Source: Ditylenchus dipsaci
Lineage: Eukaryota > Nematoda > Chromadorea > Rhabditida > Anguinidae
DNA length: 64,000 bases
Direction of reading: 5' to 3'
Assembly: GCA_004194705.1 (NCBI GenBank)
Contig: SADC01001294.1
Location: 124,001-188,000 of the forward strand
The notes under the pieces were generated by a model. The model saw only the letters and a list, made by a program, of their open reading frames with translations, was not told the origin of the DNA and ran no database searches. Within the stretch, counting starts at the first letter, position 1. Each line of letters begins with the position of its first letter. Position numbers and translations under genes: made by a program. This document shows, one piece after another, positions 43,701-52,172 of the stretch.

Positions 43701-46380
43701 GTTTTCGATATTATTTTTCTAGAATTTTTCTGTCCTCAAAAAAAATAAGTTGGAAATTTTTCTTTTTCGAAAAAATTTGTTTGGAAATTTGCTAATATCG
43801 GAGATATCTGTCTTTACTTACTCTAATCACGATAACTTTGCTTATTGTCGCCACATACTTGAATTCCCTATGATTTTCTTTCTTTTTAGCAATAATTTTG
43901 ACAATTTTTGTGATCGCTGCCCTGAACAGTGTTTCAAGTGACTGAAAGTGACAAATAACATATTCTATAATCTCCGCCTGAGTGACTACCTTTTTCTTGT
44001 TTATTACAAAGGTGGATCATATTTTTTACAGCTGGATCACTTACAATCACTGGATCATTTGTTAAATTTTTTTTTTAAATTTTATTCGCGCCATAGGCCC
44101 AATGAAAATTCAAGGAAAACATGATCAAATCTAACAGATTTATTTCCGAACCATTTAACAGCATGAACCAGAACAAAGCAACAATAATAAGCGACAACAA
44201 CAAAGAATAAAAAAACCAGAACATGGAAAAAATAGAGCTTTCCCAATAAATAGTGTGCAAACATAGAAGATTTTTGAAACGGATGTTTTCAAAACTCATT
44301 TTTTCGAAAAGCTCAAATTTTCAAACTCATTTCTTCAAAAAACTCATATTCTAAAACTCATATTGTCGAAAACGGAATATTTTGAAAAAGCTCCTGAAAA
44401 CGACAAATGCCGAAAAGGGCAAATGACGAAAACCGACATTTTTGAAACTGGCGCTTTTTGAAACGCGAAATGCCGAAAAACAATGCAACCCACCTCGACT
44501 ACATGCAGCCCGTCAAACTTACTCTTGAAGGGCCGTTACCGTCTACGACAACAGTTATTCCCAACAATTCAAAAGTATCCTAATCATTGAACTTCTGCAC
44601 GAATTTTTTAACTTGGTTTCTAACAAAATCATACCTAAAATTAAATTCTAGGCCTTGCTTTGTTAAAAATAAAGTTGAAAAATCCGAACAGAAGTTCAAT
44701 GATAAGGACAACAATTTGAATTGGCGTGGGACAATCCAGAACGCGTGGCCATGATTCCTAAAAGGGCATGCCCACGCTATTACAGGTGGTGCCCGCACAG
44801 TTAAAAATCGACAAAATTGTCGAAAGTTCGATACAAGAACTTTCCTCGCGCGGCTGAGTTCATTAGCCGTCAGCCGGCCCAAAATTTTAACTAACAAGGG
44901 AGGGGCCCTGACTGTTACCTGGGTTTTTTCGAAAATTTTTTTTATGCGCGTATTATTGTAGAGCGTGCCCAAATCCCATGTGAATTGCGCTCCCCACCTC
45001 TGAAACTCAATAAAAATTTTAGGAATGACCCATGGCCCAAGGGTAAGCTGTGAAAAACCATGATATTGGTATGATATGGATCGAGGGGGCAAACCTTTTC
45101 TTGCCGTAAAAATACTTTTTTTGCCGCAAAAGGTTTTGCCGCAGAAATACTTTTTGTTGCCGTAAAAATACTTTTTTATGCCGTAAAAAAGCTTCTTGTT
45201 ACCGCAGAAAAACTTTTTTCTGCCGCTAAAATACTTTTTTCTGCCGCAACGCATATTTTCTTTTGCCGTGGAAAATCGTTTTACAGCGAGAAAAAATTTG
45301 CGGCAAAAAAAGTTTTTTTACGGCAAGAAAAAGGTTTGCCCGTATCGAGGTGTTTTTAGAACTTCGAGTGACCCTTCTACCACATTTTTGTGGACCTTCA
45401 GAGCTGGGGAGCCAGATTTGTCAGGAACTTGGGCACGTCATACAAGAATACGCAGAAAAAAATTGTCATCGAAGTTCCCCAGGTCACAGTCAAGGTCCCT
45501 CCCTTGTTAGCCGTCAGTCTCAGCCGGCTGAAGTCAGCTGGTTTAGGCTTAGGCGAAATTCATCAAATAAAATAACTAAAGAGACCGTCACCTTGCTACA
45601 GCTACATGATTATCACGAAGCGGTAATAAAACTGGTGTTATAAAAACGCACCAAAATTTTGCTGAAGATTCCAGCCTAAAATGTAGCAAAAACTTTGTTG
45701 CATTTCTGCTGTTTTCGCAGATTTAAATTTGAAATTTAAACTTGATGCATTTCAGCAAACTTTCTGTTTTTGCGAACCATGAGTTTGGAACAAAACACTA
45801 TCCTGACCACGCTCGGCACTTCGCGTGTTAAATCAACTTTATACATTTGGAAGGAGTGCTTTTGAGGTTATAAGTACGCGAAAAACTAACTTTGATAACA
45901 CAAACTCCATAAATGCAAACACATAATTGACCAGATGAAGCGCAACAATAGCTAGGATGGACAGCGTTCGGAAGTCCGAGAAACCATAAAACAGCCATCT
46001 CTGCACTGCTACAATGATGAAGGACTTGGAGACGAATCCATAAGCTATAACCGAAGGCTGAAAAAAGGAACAAAAGAGAAAAAATACCTAGACTCAGGCC
46101 CAAGGGTCTGGTCCACCTAAAGTTTAATTACTCCCAAAAAAAGAACTAATAAAATAAATTACGTGTTGTAATAGATAGTAAAGATCCACACAAAAGCGTA
46201 GACAAACCAGATCAAGCCAATGATGCTATACTCAATCAGGTATACTGCTGGCAACATGAACGGGGTTGAAGAAGATAGTAATACAGAGGTCATAAGTATG
46301 ATACAAGTAAGAAGCACCACTAATAGTTTTATAATTAGGATAGAGCGCACATATAAAGAAGGTATCCGACATGATTTCTT
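23758..46380 (-). CDS. ABCC10: ABCC10/MRP7-type ABC transporter (5' end missing)
   Basis: At least 34 exons were traced by splice sites, phase and similarity; about 1417 codons were recovered against about 1490 in vertebrate ABCC10. Order from the N-terminus: TMD0 (46380-45891), L0 linker (41205-40656), TMD1 (40603-36637), NBD1 (36583-33567), linker, TMD2 (30967-25789), NBD2 (25742-23758). ABCC10-like signatures include KYLDA then VCVYLWA, DDSLPFQLNI and SQWLSVRLQLLG. These proteins use ATP to export amphipathic anions, lipids or drugs across membranes. The first exon found starts after an acceptor, so the initiator Met lies further right or was not recognised. Intron sizes run from 44 nt to 4.7 kb; the long ones are packed with transposons. 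One exon holds an extra GA (see findings), and the junction between 32895 and 30967 is unresolved. Confidence 0.9.
27372..27472. repeat. 101-bp palindrome
   Basis: Arms 'ggcttgttta cgttgttcgag' and complement surround 'gttttcggttatgtgaacacgc'. It lies in an ABCC10 intron; no target duplication was identified. Confidence 0.7.
29036..29450 (+). repeat. Three tandem units resembling Gly/Pro-rich exons
   Basis: Three units of about 150-165 bp each contain an approximately 30-bp Gly/Pro-coding block (for example GPPGGYPPDH and GDPADPSDQ). The second and third blocks follow an acceptor-like cag, and all three precede gtaccYa, a donor-like sequence. This looks like a duplicated exon of a repetitive protein gene carried inside the foldback element. 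Confidence 0.45.
29460..29610. repeat. GC-rich tandem tract (gccgagccgaaagccgaaa)
   Basis: About seven imperfect units of 'cgagccgaaagccgaaa', strongly GC-rich compared with the surroundings. Confidence 0.75.
30447..30668. repeat. MITE family B copy
   Basis: Ends ttaaaggaccattgcaac / gcatggtcctttaa with the family core 'aatcattaaacttctgtacgg'. It lies in an ABCC10 intron. Confidence 0.75.
31746..32173. repeat. 428-bp pogo-like foldback, tag aaaccgccaccc
   Basis: Perfect-looking termini CAGTCGACTCTCGATAAACC / complement, TA on both sides. The tag 'cgataaaccgccacc' occurs four times: next to both ends and inverted on both sides of the centre (31938-31985). Arms carry 'gttcgttcccgcc' and 'ctgattcgtcagtct'. 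It has the same length as 50106-50533. Confidence 0.9.
33085..33165. repeat. Small foldback (ggctgcatcggacatccgg)
   Basis: Inverted ends 'gggctgcatcggacat' / 'atatccgatgcagcc' enclose repeats of 'atccgatac'. A related single segment occurs at 31473-31512. Confidence 0.55.
33235..33535. repeat. Degenerate TA-type foldback
   Basis: Inverted segments 'tttttgacccacttttgatcac' and 'gaagtgggtcaaaaatgcgatg' and the end 'agaagaaatacgg' match the family seen complete at 61611-61848. Confidence 0.5.
34427..34662. repeat. MITE family B copy
   Basis: Ends ttaatggaccatgttcacg / atggtcttttaa with the family core. It lies in the intron between ABCC10 NBD1 exons. Confidence 0.7.
35251..35525. mobile_element. 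Nested MULE/Foldback-like element, array unit tttggtaaa
   Basis: The ends GGCTGTACCGA / TCGGTACAGCC are flanked by TGTATTATG (35242-35250) and TGTATTGTG (35526-35534), 8 of 9 matching. Both arms are arrays of 'atttggtaaa' / 'tttaccaaa' units. Confidence 0.8.
35608..35805 (-). pseudogene. SWIM-like zinc-finger fragment, probable MULE transposase tail
   Basis: A 65-codon frame reads ELFECNCKEETNNRLCEHSV: CxC, eight residues, then CxH, which fits a SWIM zinc finger. It is followed by a basic Lys/Arg/Ser tail ending at a stop. SWIM fingers occur near the C-terminus of many MULE-type transposases. No catalytic domain is left upstream (the nested element and array occupy it). Its position inside an element with 9-bp duplications supports this reading; a SWIM host-gene fragment is the alternative. 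Confidence 0.5.
36005..36220. repeat. MITE family B copy
   Basis: Right end ggcaatggcccttcaa, left end weak, interior 'aatcattgaacttctata' and its complement. It directly follows the element 35002-36003. Confidence 0.65.
36231..36474. repeat. MITE family B copy
   Basis: Ends ttaaagagccattcccgtc / gaccatgcctctttgaa with the same interior core; adjacent to the previous copy and ending 18 bp from an ABCC10 exon. Confidence 0.7.
36637..40603 (-). other. ABCC10: ABCC10 exons: first transmembrane domain
   Basis: Exons 40394-40603, 40210-40331, 39680-39808, 39571-39622, 39391-39516, 38131-38262, 37991-38089, 36802-36846 and 36637-36754 join in phase. Landmarks are NFMSTDVDRIVGFVGSFH, LVTESMRAIRVVKLSNWE, YLDA/VCVYLWA and NAFPWVLNSMVEAYVS, each lining up with vertebrate ABCC10. 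Donors and acceptors are canonical GT-AG throughout. Confidence 0.9.
37419..37684. repeat. TA-flanked foldback (ccgtatatcttctaa)
   Basis: Ends 'taccgtatatcttctaacaa' and 'ctaataagg...agattatacggta' are flanked by TA. 'cccatggggccttatta' occurs near both ends. Related to 61611-61848 by terminus. Confidence 0.65.
42068..42773. repeat. Foldback element (ggccctatacgataag termini)
   Basis: Left 'ggccctatacgataagttgg' and right 'cttatcgtatagagcc' form termini with inner units 'tgccttggtcccc'. A second palindrome (42258-42615, 'aagtttcatggtcc') sits inside. Flanks are weakly similar (6 of 9). Confidence 0.6.
42982..43405. repeat. Foldback element (ggacctctacggctac termini)
   Basis: Arms 42985-43200 and 43200-43403 are complementary around a short centre near 43205; the ends read 'cctctacggctactttctga' and 'aaaaagtagccgtagaag'. 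Confidence 0.65.
43559..44481. mobile_element. Foldback element, array unit tttttcggcatttcgcg
   Basis: Inverted terminal arrays (43559-43650 and 44350-44481) are built of 'gtttttcggcatttcg' and 'tcgtcatttgcc' units. The interior is unrelated to other copies. No 9-bp duplication was recognised. Confidence 0.65.
44523..44768. repeat. MITE family B copy
   Basis: Ends 'gaagggccgttaccgtct' / 'gtggccatgattcc' with the family core 'aatcattgaacttctgcac'. Confidence 0.7.
45087..45341. mobile_element. MULE/Foldback-like element, array unit ttgccgtaaaaatac
   Basis: 255 bp with ends GGGCAAACC / GGTTTGCCC. Flanked by GGATCGAGG (45078-45086) and GTATCGAGG (45342-45350), 8 of 9. The related unoccupied sequence is present at about 3148-3172 (ggtatcgaggtgttttta), which shows the insertion directly. 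Arms are arrays of 'ttgccgtaaaaatactttt'. Confidence 0.88.
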
Positions 46381-46729
46381 CTGAAAAAAGTGGTTTAGAT
46401 GTCAAAAACGGTACGTGTCAATTGTTCCCGGCGGGCGATTGTTTCCGTCTTATATAAAATGGACAATTGTTCCCGGCGACCGATTGTTATCGACTCGTAT
46501 AAAGGGAACATTTGTTCCCGGCCCATATATATCTACCAGAGACCGTGTTTTTTCTTCAAGTCTACAATTCATTCTGGCTGTAGACCGAAATTTAAGCGCC
46601 AATTTGCTATTTGGTCGTTTTGGTAAGAGGTCGTATTGGTAAGAAAATTCTTAGTAAAAATTGTTTTGGTAAAAGATTTTTTGATCCGCGGGTACTCTGT
46701 TAAGAGATTTTTTAGTACGCGTTCATTTC

Positions 46730-47129
46730 GGCGCTACCCAGGTTCTTTAATTGGAAGTTAAAATAAAGTACTGTTTCGAAAAAGTCAGAGTTTATAAAAA
46801 AATGGTTTCGCCAAAAACAGGTTAAGAAAAAGAGCATGTTTGAAAACAACCTGTTCGAGAAACATACATCTGGAACAGGAACTTGTCTATAACAGATTTT
46901 GACCTCTAGAAACTACTCCTGACCTACAAAAGCATCATTTTTTCAACCATAAGACTATCAAAATCAGTTATAGACAAGTTCCTGTTCCAGATGTATGTTT
47001 CTCGACCAGGTTGTTTTCAAACATGCTCTTTTTCTTAGCCTGTTTTTGGCGAAACCATTTTTTATAAACTTTGACTTTTTCTAAACAGTACTTTATTTTA
47101 ACTTCTAATTAAAGAACCTGGGTAGCGCC
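46730..47129. mobile_element. 400-bp foldback (ggcgctacccagg termini)
   Basis: The ends GGCGCTACCCAGG / CCTGGGTAGCGCC have near-perfect arms of about 190 bp. The flanks share tcatttc (46723-46729 and about 47131-47137), consistent with an 8-9 bp duplication carrying a one-base change. Confidence 0.8.
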
Positions 47130-47371
47130 GTCATTTCGGTAAATTTTTTTTGGTAAGTCTGGTTGAAAGAACGTCTACGACAAAGAGCTGAAAGCGGGAC
47201 ATAATCATCGAGCGAATCGGCGTTGGGGCATTTCGTGACTTTCCGGTAAAATTACTGAAAAGTTACGAAACGCCTTATCATAACGCCACGGATTTAAAAT
47301 TCGAAATTTATTCTTAATTTTCATGCGGTCGGGTGTATTTTTTTTTCTTTTTTGCTCTCTCTCAACATATA

Positions 47372-48988
47372 CACTCCGTTCAATAATTATACACTCCGTT
47401 CAATAACTTTGACTACAAAAAGATGTCTTCTAACGAGAAAACACCAATGTAGTTGAAAGAATCGAACTTTAAAATAGCGCACTCTTTTTTTGTCGAGAAA
47501 GTCGAAAAATGACCGTTCAATAATTATAGAGCCACCTGCTAGTTCTATTCATGAATGTTGACAGATGGCTTTTATTTTATAACACGGCGACAAAACAACA
47601 AAAATCAATAATCTGTAACATGTCCAGAGCGTTGAATGACTTGAAAAATTCGATTTTTCATGCTTTTGGCGAGGTTCGTAAGCGTTTCAAAAGGGATCTC
47701 AGACCACGCATCCAGAATTGCACTTTTAGGCTCATCCACTGTAGCAAATTGACGATTTTCGGCGTAGAGACGACGGACGATTATTCCCTAGAGGTTCTCC
47801 ATCGGGTTCAGGTCGGGTGAGCAAACAGGCCACGGCAAAACACTGATTCCCTCGGACTCGAACCACGCTGTCGTTTACCGGCTTTTGAGGATGGAGGCGA
47901 TGTCTTGTTGATAAGTGAACAGAATTCGACGACCAAAGCGGACCCAAGGAAGGAGATCATCACGAAGCATCTATGAGCACACTATAAGCCCGCTAGAATT
48001 TAACAAAACGGTGCCAACCTGCACGTATTCAGCACTTTTCATTTTGGATGAAGTGAAGGCGATTCCGACTTTGCCATAATGATTGAATGCAGCCCACACC
48101 ATTACACTTCCACCACGAAAATTCCTTCTCGAAAAGTAGCGCGGCTCCATGCGAAGATCCCTCCAATATCCGTTGAAGCCATCCGGACCGTCGAAGTTGA
48201 ACTTTTTCTCATCAGAGAAGATCACCTGAAAAAGGAAATGTAACCAAGAAAGTGGTTGTAAATTTAAAAGGTAAATATCACATTTTTCCAGTCCGTATCC
48301 ATATTACTTCGCCCGAATTCCATCTTAGCTTCAATGTGGCGAGGCAGCAAACGCGGAGCTTTGGCCATCTTCTCCCGAATGATGTTTGAATTCCTCTGAA
48401 GGACGTTCCAGATCGTAGATTTGCACACATCCAAATTGAGCTCCTTCTTGATGCCGTTTAGCGATTTGGACGAATTCAAAGCTTCCCTCCCGTTTTGTCT
48501 TTATATGCGCTTAGAGATTTTTCTTCTTCGACCGTTTCGCTTTTTCTGCCCATATGCCCGGATTTCGGAGGGAATTTTGTATGAGATGGTGCGACCTTTG
48601 AATCTCCCGACCGATAGCACGAATTCCTTTTCCTTCGCTTCGGTACGCCGCAATTTGACCCTTTTCGCACCCGGATATTTTTTTTTCGCGAGGCATCTTC
48701 CTGAAAAATAAGTTTGTCATGCGCAAAAAAACAAAGAAAGCATAGAATATGGCGCAAATAGTGAAAACTAGCAGGTGGCTCTATAATTATTAAACAGTCA
48801 AATTATTAAACGGCTTTTTCGACTTTCTCGACAAAAAAGAGTGCGCTATTTTAAAGTTCGATTCTTTCAACTACATTGGTGTTTTCTCGTTAGAAGACAT
48901 CTTTTTGTAGTCAAAGTTTGACAAAAATGGATGTTACTCACTCAAAACCCAAAAATTAGGGGTGGCTCTATAATTATTGAGCAGAGTG
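47372..48988 (-). mobile_element. Tc3-like Tc1/mariner transposon, decayed
   Basis: Termini CACTCCGTTCAATAATTAT / complement lie next to TA at both ends (47370-47371 and 48989-48990). Terminal inverted repeats extend about 180 bp (motif 'gtagttgaaagaatcgaac'). The first 24 bp of the left end are tandemly duplicated. It encodes the broken transposase at 47605-48696. Confidence 0.85.
47605..48696 (-). pseudogene. Tc3-like transposase pseudogene
   Basis: Read on the minus strand it starts MPREKK and has a helix-turn-helix (IAAYRSEGKGIRAIGREI), then a second DNA-binding part (IKKELNLDVCKSTIW). The catalytic region follows with FSDEKKFNFDGPDG (first Asp), QQDIAS (second Asp) and SPDLNPMENL (third acidic residue). 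The frame is broken near 48500 (shift) and by in-frame stops after KSR and after ENL. A GT-AG intron of about 50 nt (near 48228-48278) splits the codons before SDEKKF. A transposase of this type cuts and pastes its own element at TA; this copy is inactive. Confidence 0.85.
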
Positions 48989-48997
48989 TAGTGAGAG

Positions 48998-49127
48998 ACT
49001 TTTTACTTAGTTTCCCAATCATTGCTCAGCAACATACTATGTCATACTTTCAGGTCTTTGAAGATCGTAAAGTATGACATAGTATGTTGCTGAGCAACAT
49101 ACTGAGAAACTAAGTAAAAAGTCTCCC
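48998..49127. repeat. 130-bp palindrome
   Basis: Arms 'gagactttttacttagttt' and 'aaactaagtaaaaagtctc', and 'tgctcagcaacatactatg' with its complement, surround a 20-bp centre near 49063. Confidence 0.75.
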
Positions 49128-50105
49128 AGTGCCTTTTTACGTTTCACCGGCCAGTCTAATATGGCGAACTTGCAGTGATTTTTGTAAATCTATCTGGTGT
49201 TTAAGATTTGCGGTATGTTAATGAACTCTTTTAAGATAAACAATGTCTTCATCATTAGCAGAGGCAGTGCTGCATTGGTTTCTCTTTCCGGCGACAAGGG
49301 TATCAAGCGGTCTATTGCTGAGGAGCGTGATAAGCGTCTTGTGCAGAAGCAGAAAGGTCTCTTAATTCAAATTTTTTGTGTGTTGTTGTTGATAATCGTC
49401 GACAAAAAATGGTGGATGAATTGTTTTATTTTCGGATTTCCATTAAACTTATTTGCGTTCAGTTTTGTGACGGTTACGTGCAGCAAGTCCATGTCGTCGA
49501 TGCGTATGTACACCACGCATTATTCCTGCAGCCGCATATCTTTATATACTCTTGCCAGCGACTTTGGACTTTTGCTTGCTGTACGTGGCTGCTTTTTTCC
49601 GTTCAGGTTAAAGTGTCAGACTGATTATTATGATTTAAATTGTTACTTAATTTCTGTGTTACCGACAAATTCGGCGATGAACAGGCAATAATTTTTTATC
49701 TCTACACTTCATGGCAGATTTTTTCTAGTAGATATACATTTGATTCGATTAGGAATGGACTCGATCTGTTATGATATTATCTAACCTAAGCGGATGTCAT
49801 CGTGGTTGATCTGGTTTCCATAAGCTGAAAATTTGTGTGTAAATCACGGGTGTAAATTCCCCGAAAATTTCGTTTCCGCGAAAGTATCGTTTCTCTGAAA
49901 AGTATTGTTTCCCCCAAAAAAGCAATTTCTGGCCGATTCGGGCGAATGCGACCCTCCCCCCTACTTCTTCAAATTGCTGTAAATGCCCTATTTTAGGCTG
50001 GGGGCTTAATCAGGGTAAGCCAGCGTATGTTAGCCGGGACTAAGAAATATCCCACACAAGTCCTCACTGTACTGTCCTTTCGGACAAAGTCCTAAAATAA
50101 GACTA

Positions 50106-50533
50106 CAGTCAGCTCTCGATATAGTGTAGCCCCCAAAAGTTCGTTCCCGCCTTGGGTCCGACACTTTTTTACCTCGATTTTTGAAATCTTTTGCCAAATA
50201 TGATTCGTCAGTCTAGTGCGAAATATCGCAGGGATTCCGATTTTGCCAGTCGTTTTTGTGAAGGGCAAAAGTTTTGCCGAAAAGACCCGCGCCTCTCGAT
50301 ATGGTGTAGCCTTATTTTGAAAAAACCACTAGACTATATCGAGAGGCGCGGGTCTTCTCGGCAAAACTTTTGCCCTTCACAAAAACGACTGGCAAAATTG
50401 GAATCCCTGCGATATTTCGCACTAGACTGACGAATCATATTTGGCAAAAGATTTCAAAAATCGAGGTAAAACAAGAGTCGGACCCAAGGCGGGAACGAAC
50501 TTTTGGGGGCTACACTATATCGAGAGTTGACTG
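50106..50533. repeat. 428-bp pogo-like foldback, tag tatagtgtagccc
   Basis: Same architecture and length as 31746-32173 (CAGTCAGCTCTCGAT termini, TA flanks, 'gttcgttcccgcc', 'cgtcagtct'). The tag at the ends is 'atatagtgtagcc' and beside the centre 'atatggtgtagcc'. Confidence 0.9.
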
Positions 50534-51348
50534 TATACTCAGGGTTCTCATCTGTACTTTATTTAAAGATTTGTACTTTATTTGGCACCCTAAATCTTTA
50601 GAAGTTTTGACATTTTACGTAAAAATCTTTATTTTTGGCGCTCAAATCTCAACAAGCTTTGGATAAAATGGCACTTTTTGACGAAAAATGGTCAATTTGT
50701 ACTTTATTCGGCCAAATGTACTTTATTACAAAATTTTGAGATGAGAACCCTCACTATAATCCCATACAGGACCATAGTCCTAAAATAGGAGCATACCACT
50801 ATAAGAACCTTTTAAGGACCATAAATGGTCCCATATAGAGGACAAAATTATCATCCCTGCCGGGGAGCAATCGGTCGCCAGGAACAATTGCCCGTGTCCA
50901 GTTAGAAAGGATACAGTCGACTCTCGACATTAGCACACCTTCTCAAGTTCGTTTCCGCATAGGGTAATCACCTTTTATGTTTCTTTTTAGGCACCGAAAG
51001 GTTGCACCTATGCAAATCGTTGCAAAATCAAATTACGAAAGTGCAATACTTATTAAAGTTATACAGCTCTACAGGCCGAATTAATACTTATCCTGACGGG
51101 TGCGCGACAATTCACCCCCAGCCGATTCACCCCGGAGCCGATTCACCCCCGACCGATTCACCCCCAGCCGATTCACCCCAGCCGATTCACCCCGGCCGAT
51201 TCACCCCCAGGACGATTCACCCCCAGCTATAATTCACCCCATCATTATTTATTAAAAAGACACACAATATTCAAGGAGTTCTTTATTCAGAGTAAATTTT
51301 GAAAATCTTCGAAAGATCATGGTATATTAATCAAGAACATGAAATGAG

Positions 51349-52172
51349 CTACTCTCCCATCATAAAATGCATTGCAATTCCTTTTAAATATTCCACTGTG
51401 CTTCTGGCCTCGGCGTTCTCCACGATGTTGCGAATTCTTTCATAGACATTTGAAAGGTCGATGGAAAATCTTGCTGGCGTAATAACCCTTCGACGGCCTT
51501 GCTGTATTTCTGATCCTGCAAACCACGTATTATCTACCGAATAAAATAAAAGCTTTAGCTGTCCTACCGATGTATTTCTTGACAAACCAGGTTATGACTG
51601 GATCCAGCTCTGCCGGCAAAACAGCCCAAAGTTTGAATTCAGCGGCTGCACGAAGACGAGATGTGGAACGTATCTGGAGCCATAAAGACCAATACAGTCG
51701 AGTCTCGATTTAACGATCACCCGATTTAACGATCACCTTCGATTTAACGATCACCTGGATCGGTCCCTTCAATAATAAATTCCGTCAAATTACCCTCGAT
51801 TCAACGATCACTCTCGATTTAACGATCACCTGGGTCGGTCCCAGGGTGATCGTTAAATCGAGACTCGACTGTAATTGCATCATCCGGTTTCACAAATGCC
51901 AACGCGGGAATCATTCCTAAATAAAAGAATAGTTCTGAGTCGAAAATGCAAAAGAGCTAAAACAGAGAAAAAAACCTGTTCTCATCTGCGGAATCTCCTA
52001 GTAAAAAAAGCTCCCGTCCACCTTCCAAAACAGAGTAGAATTTATAGTATTCCGGAATAGCAAAGTTGATGTTTCCTGGAGCAACTAGACCACCAGCTTC
52101 TCGAATCCGATTTCTTTGCACTGCCTTTCTTGAAGCACTCTTTGTAAATCCGTCCGAAACAAGCTTCTCCAT
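51349..52172 (-). pseudogene. MULE-type transposase remnant
   Basis: Three exon-like blocks on the minus strand. 52172-51976 reads a basic stretch and IPEYYKFYSVLEGGRELFLL, then DSADENR, resembling the N-terminal region just before the catalytic domain of animal MULE transposases. About 51919-51590 continues in phase through one in-frame stop and the MITE at 51695-51871 to DPVITWFVKKYIG. 51564-51349 reads QQGRRRVITPARFSIDLSNV then YERI, resembling the conserved GRRR...F.I.LWNV.DR block before the C-terminal catalytic Glu. The middle of the catalytic domain is missing. Such transposases mobilise MULE elements. The assignment is by motif recall only. Confidence 0.6.
51695..51871. repeat. Pogo-like MITE, tag tttaacgatcacc
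   Basis: Termini CAGTCGAGTCTCGATTTAAC / complement, with TA on both sides. The tag 'cgatttaacgatcacc' is repeated at least six times within 177 bp. It interrupts the MULE transposase remnant. Confidence 0.85.

Larger units (their letters stand above)
40656..46380 (-). other. ABCC10: ABCC10 exons: TMD0 and L0 linker
   Basis: Exons 46163-46380, 46088-46116 (29 nt), 45891-46044, 41058-41205 and 40656-40691 (36 nt) join in phase. They encode hydrophobic TMD0 helices (LIIKLLVVLLTCIILM), the segment TRPLGLSLAYGF, and the linker ending FFWWTNPLIRKGY then VDDLFKLPPTLK. The 4.7-kb intron 41206-45890 holds at least five foldback elements. Confidence 0.8.
46410..50899. mobile_element. Large MULE/Foldback-like element, unit attgttcccggcgg
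   Basis: The left end GGTACGTGTCAATTGTTCC and right end (inward) GGACACGGGCAATTGTTCC match the family ends. The left array has units 'caattgttcccggcg' (46418-46525); the right has two units (50864-50890). It spans 4.5 kb and contains a foldback (46730-47129), a Tc3-like transposon, a palindrome (48998-49127) and a pogo-like foldback (50106-50533). No 9-bp duplication remains visible. Confidence 0.6.

Noticed and set aside
44580..45254. 224-codon minus-strand frame
   Set aside because: It runs across a MITE, a foldback core and a tandem array (YFYGNKKYFCG-type repeats); no real gene signal.
51002..51232. ORF with HPQPIHPG-type repeats
   Set aside because: Translation of the gattcacccccagcc array of the MULE-like element, as is the mirror frame at 52296-52496.
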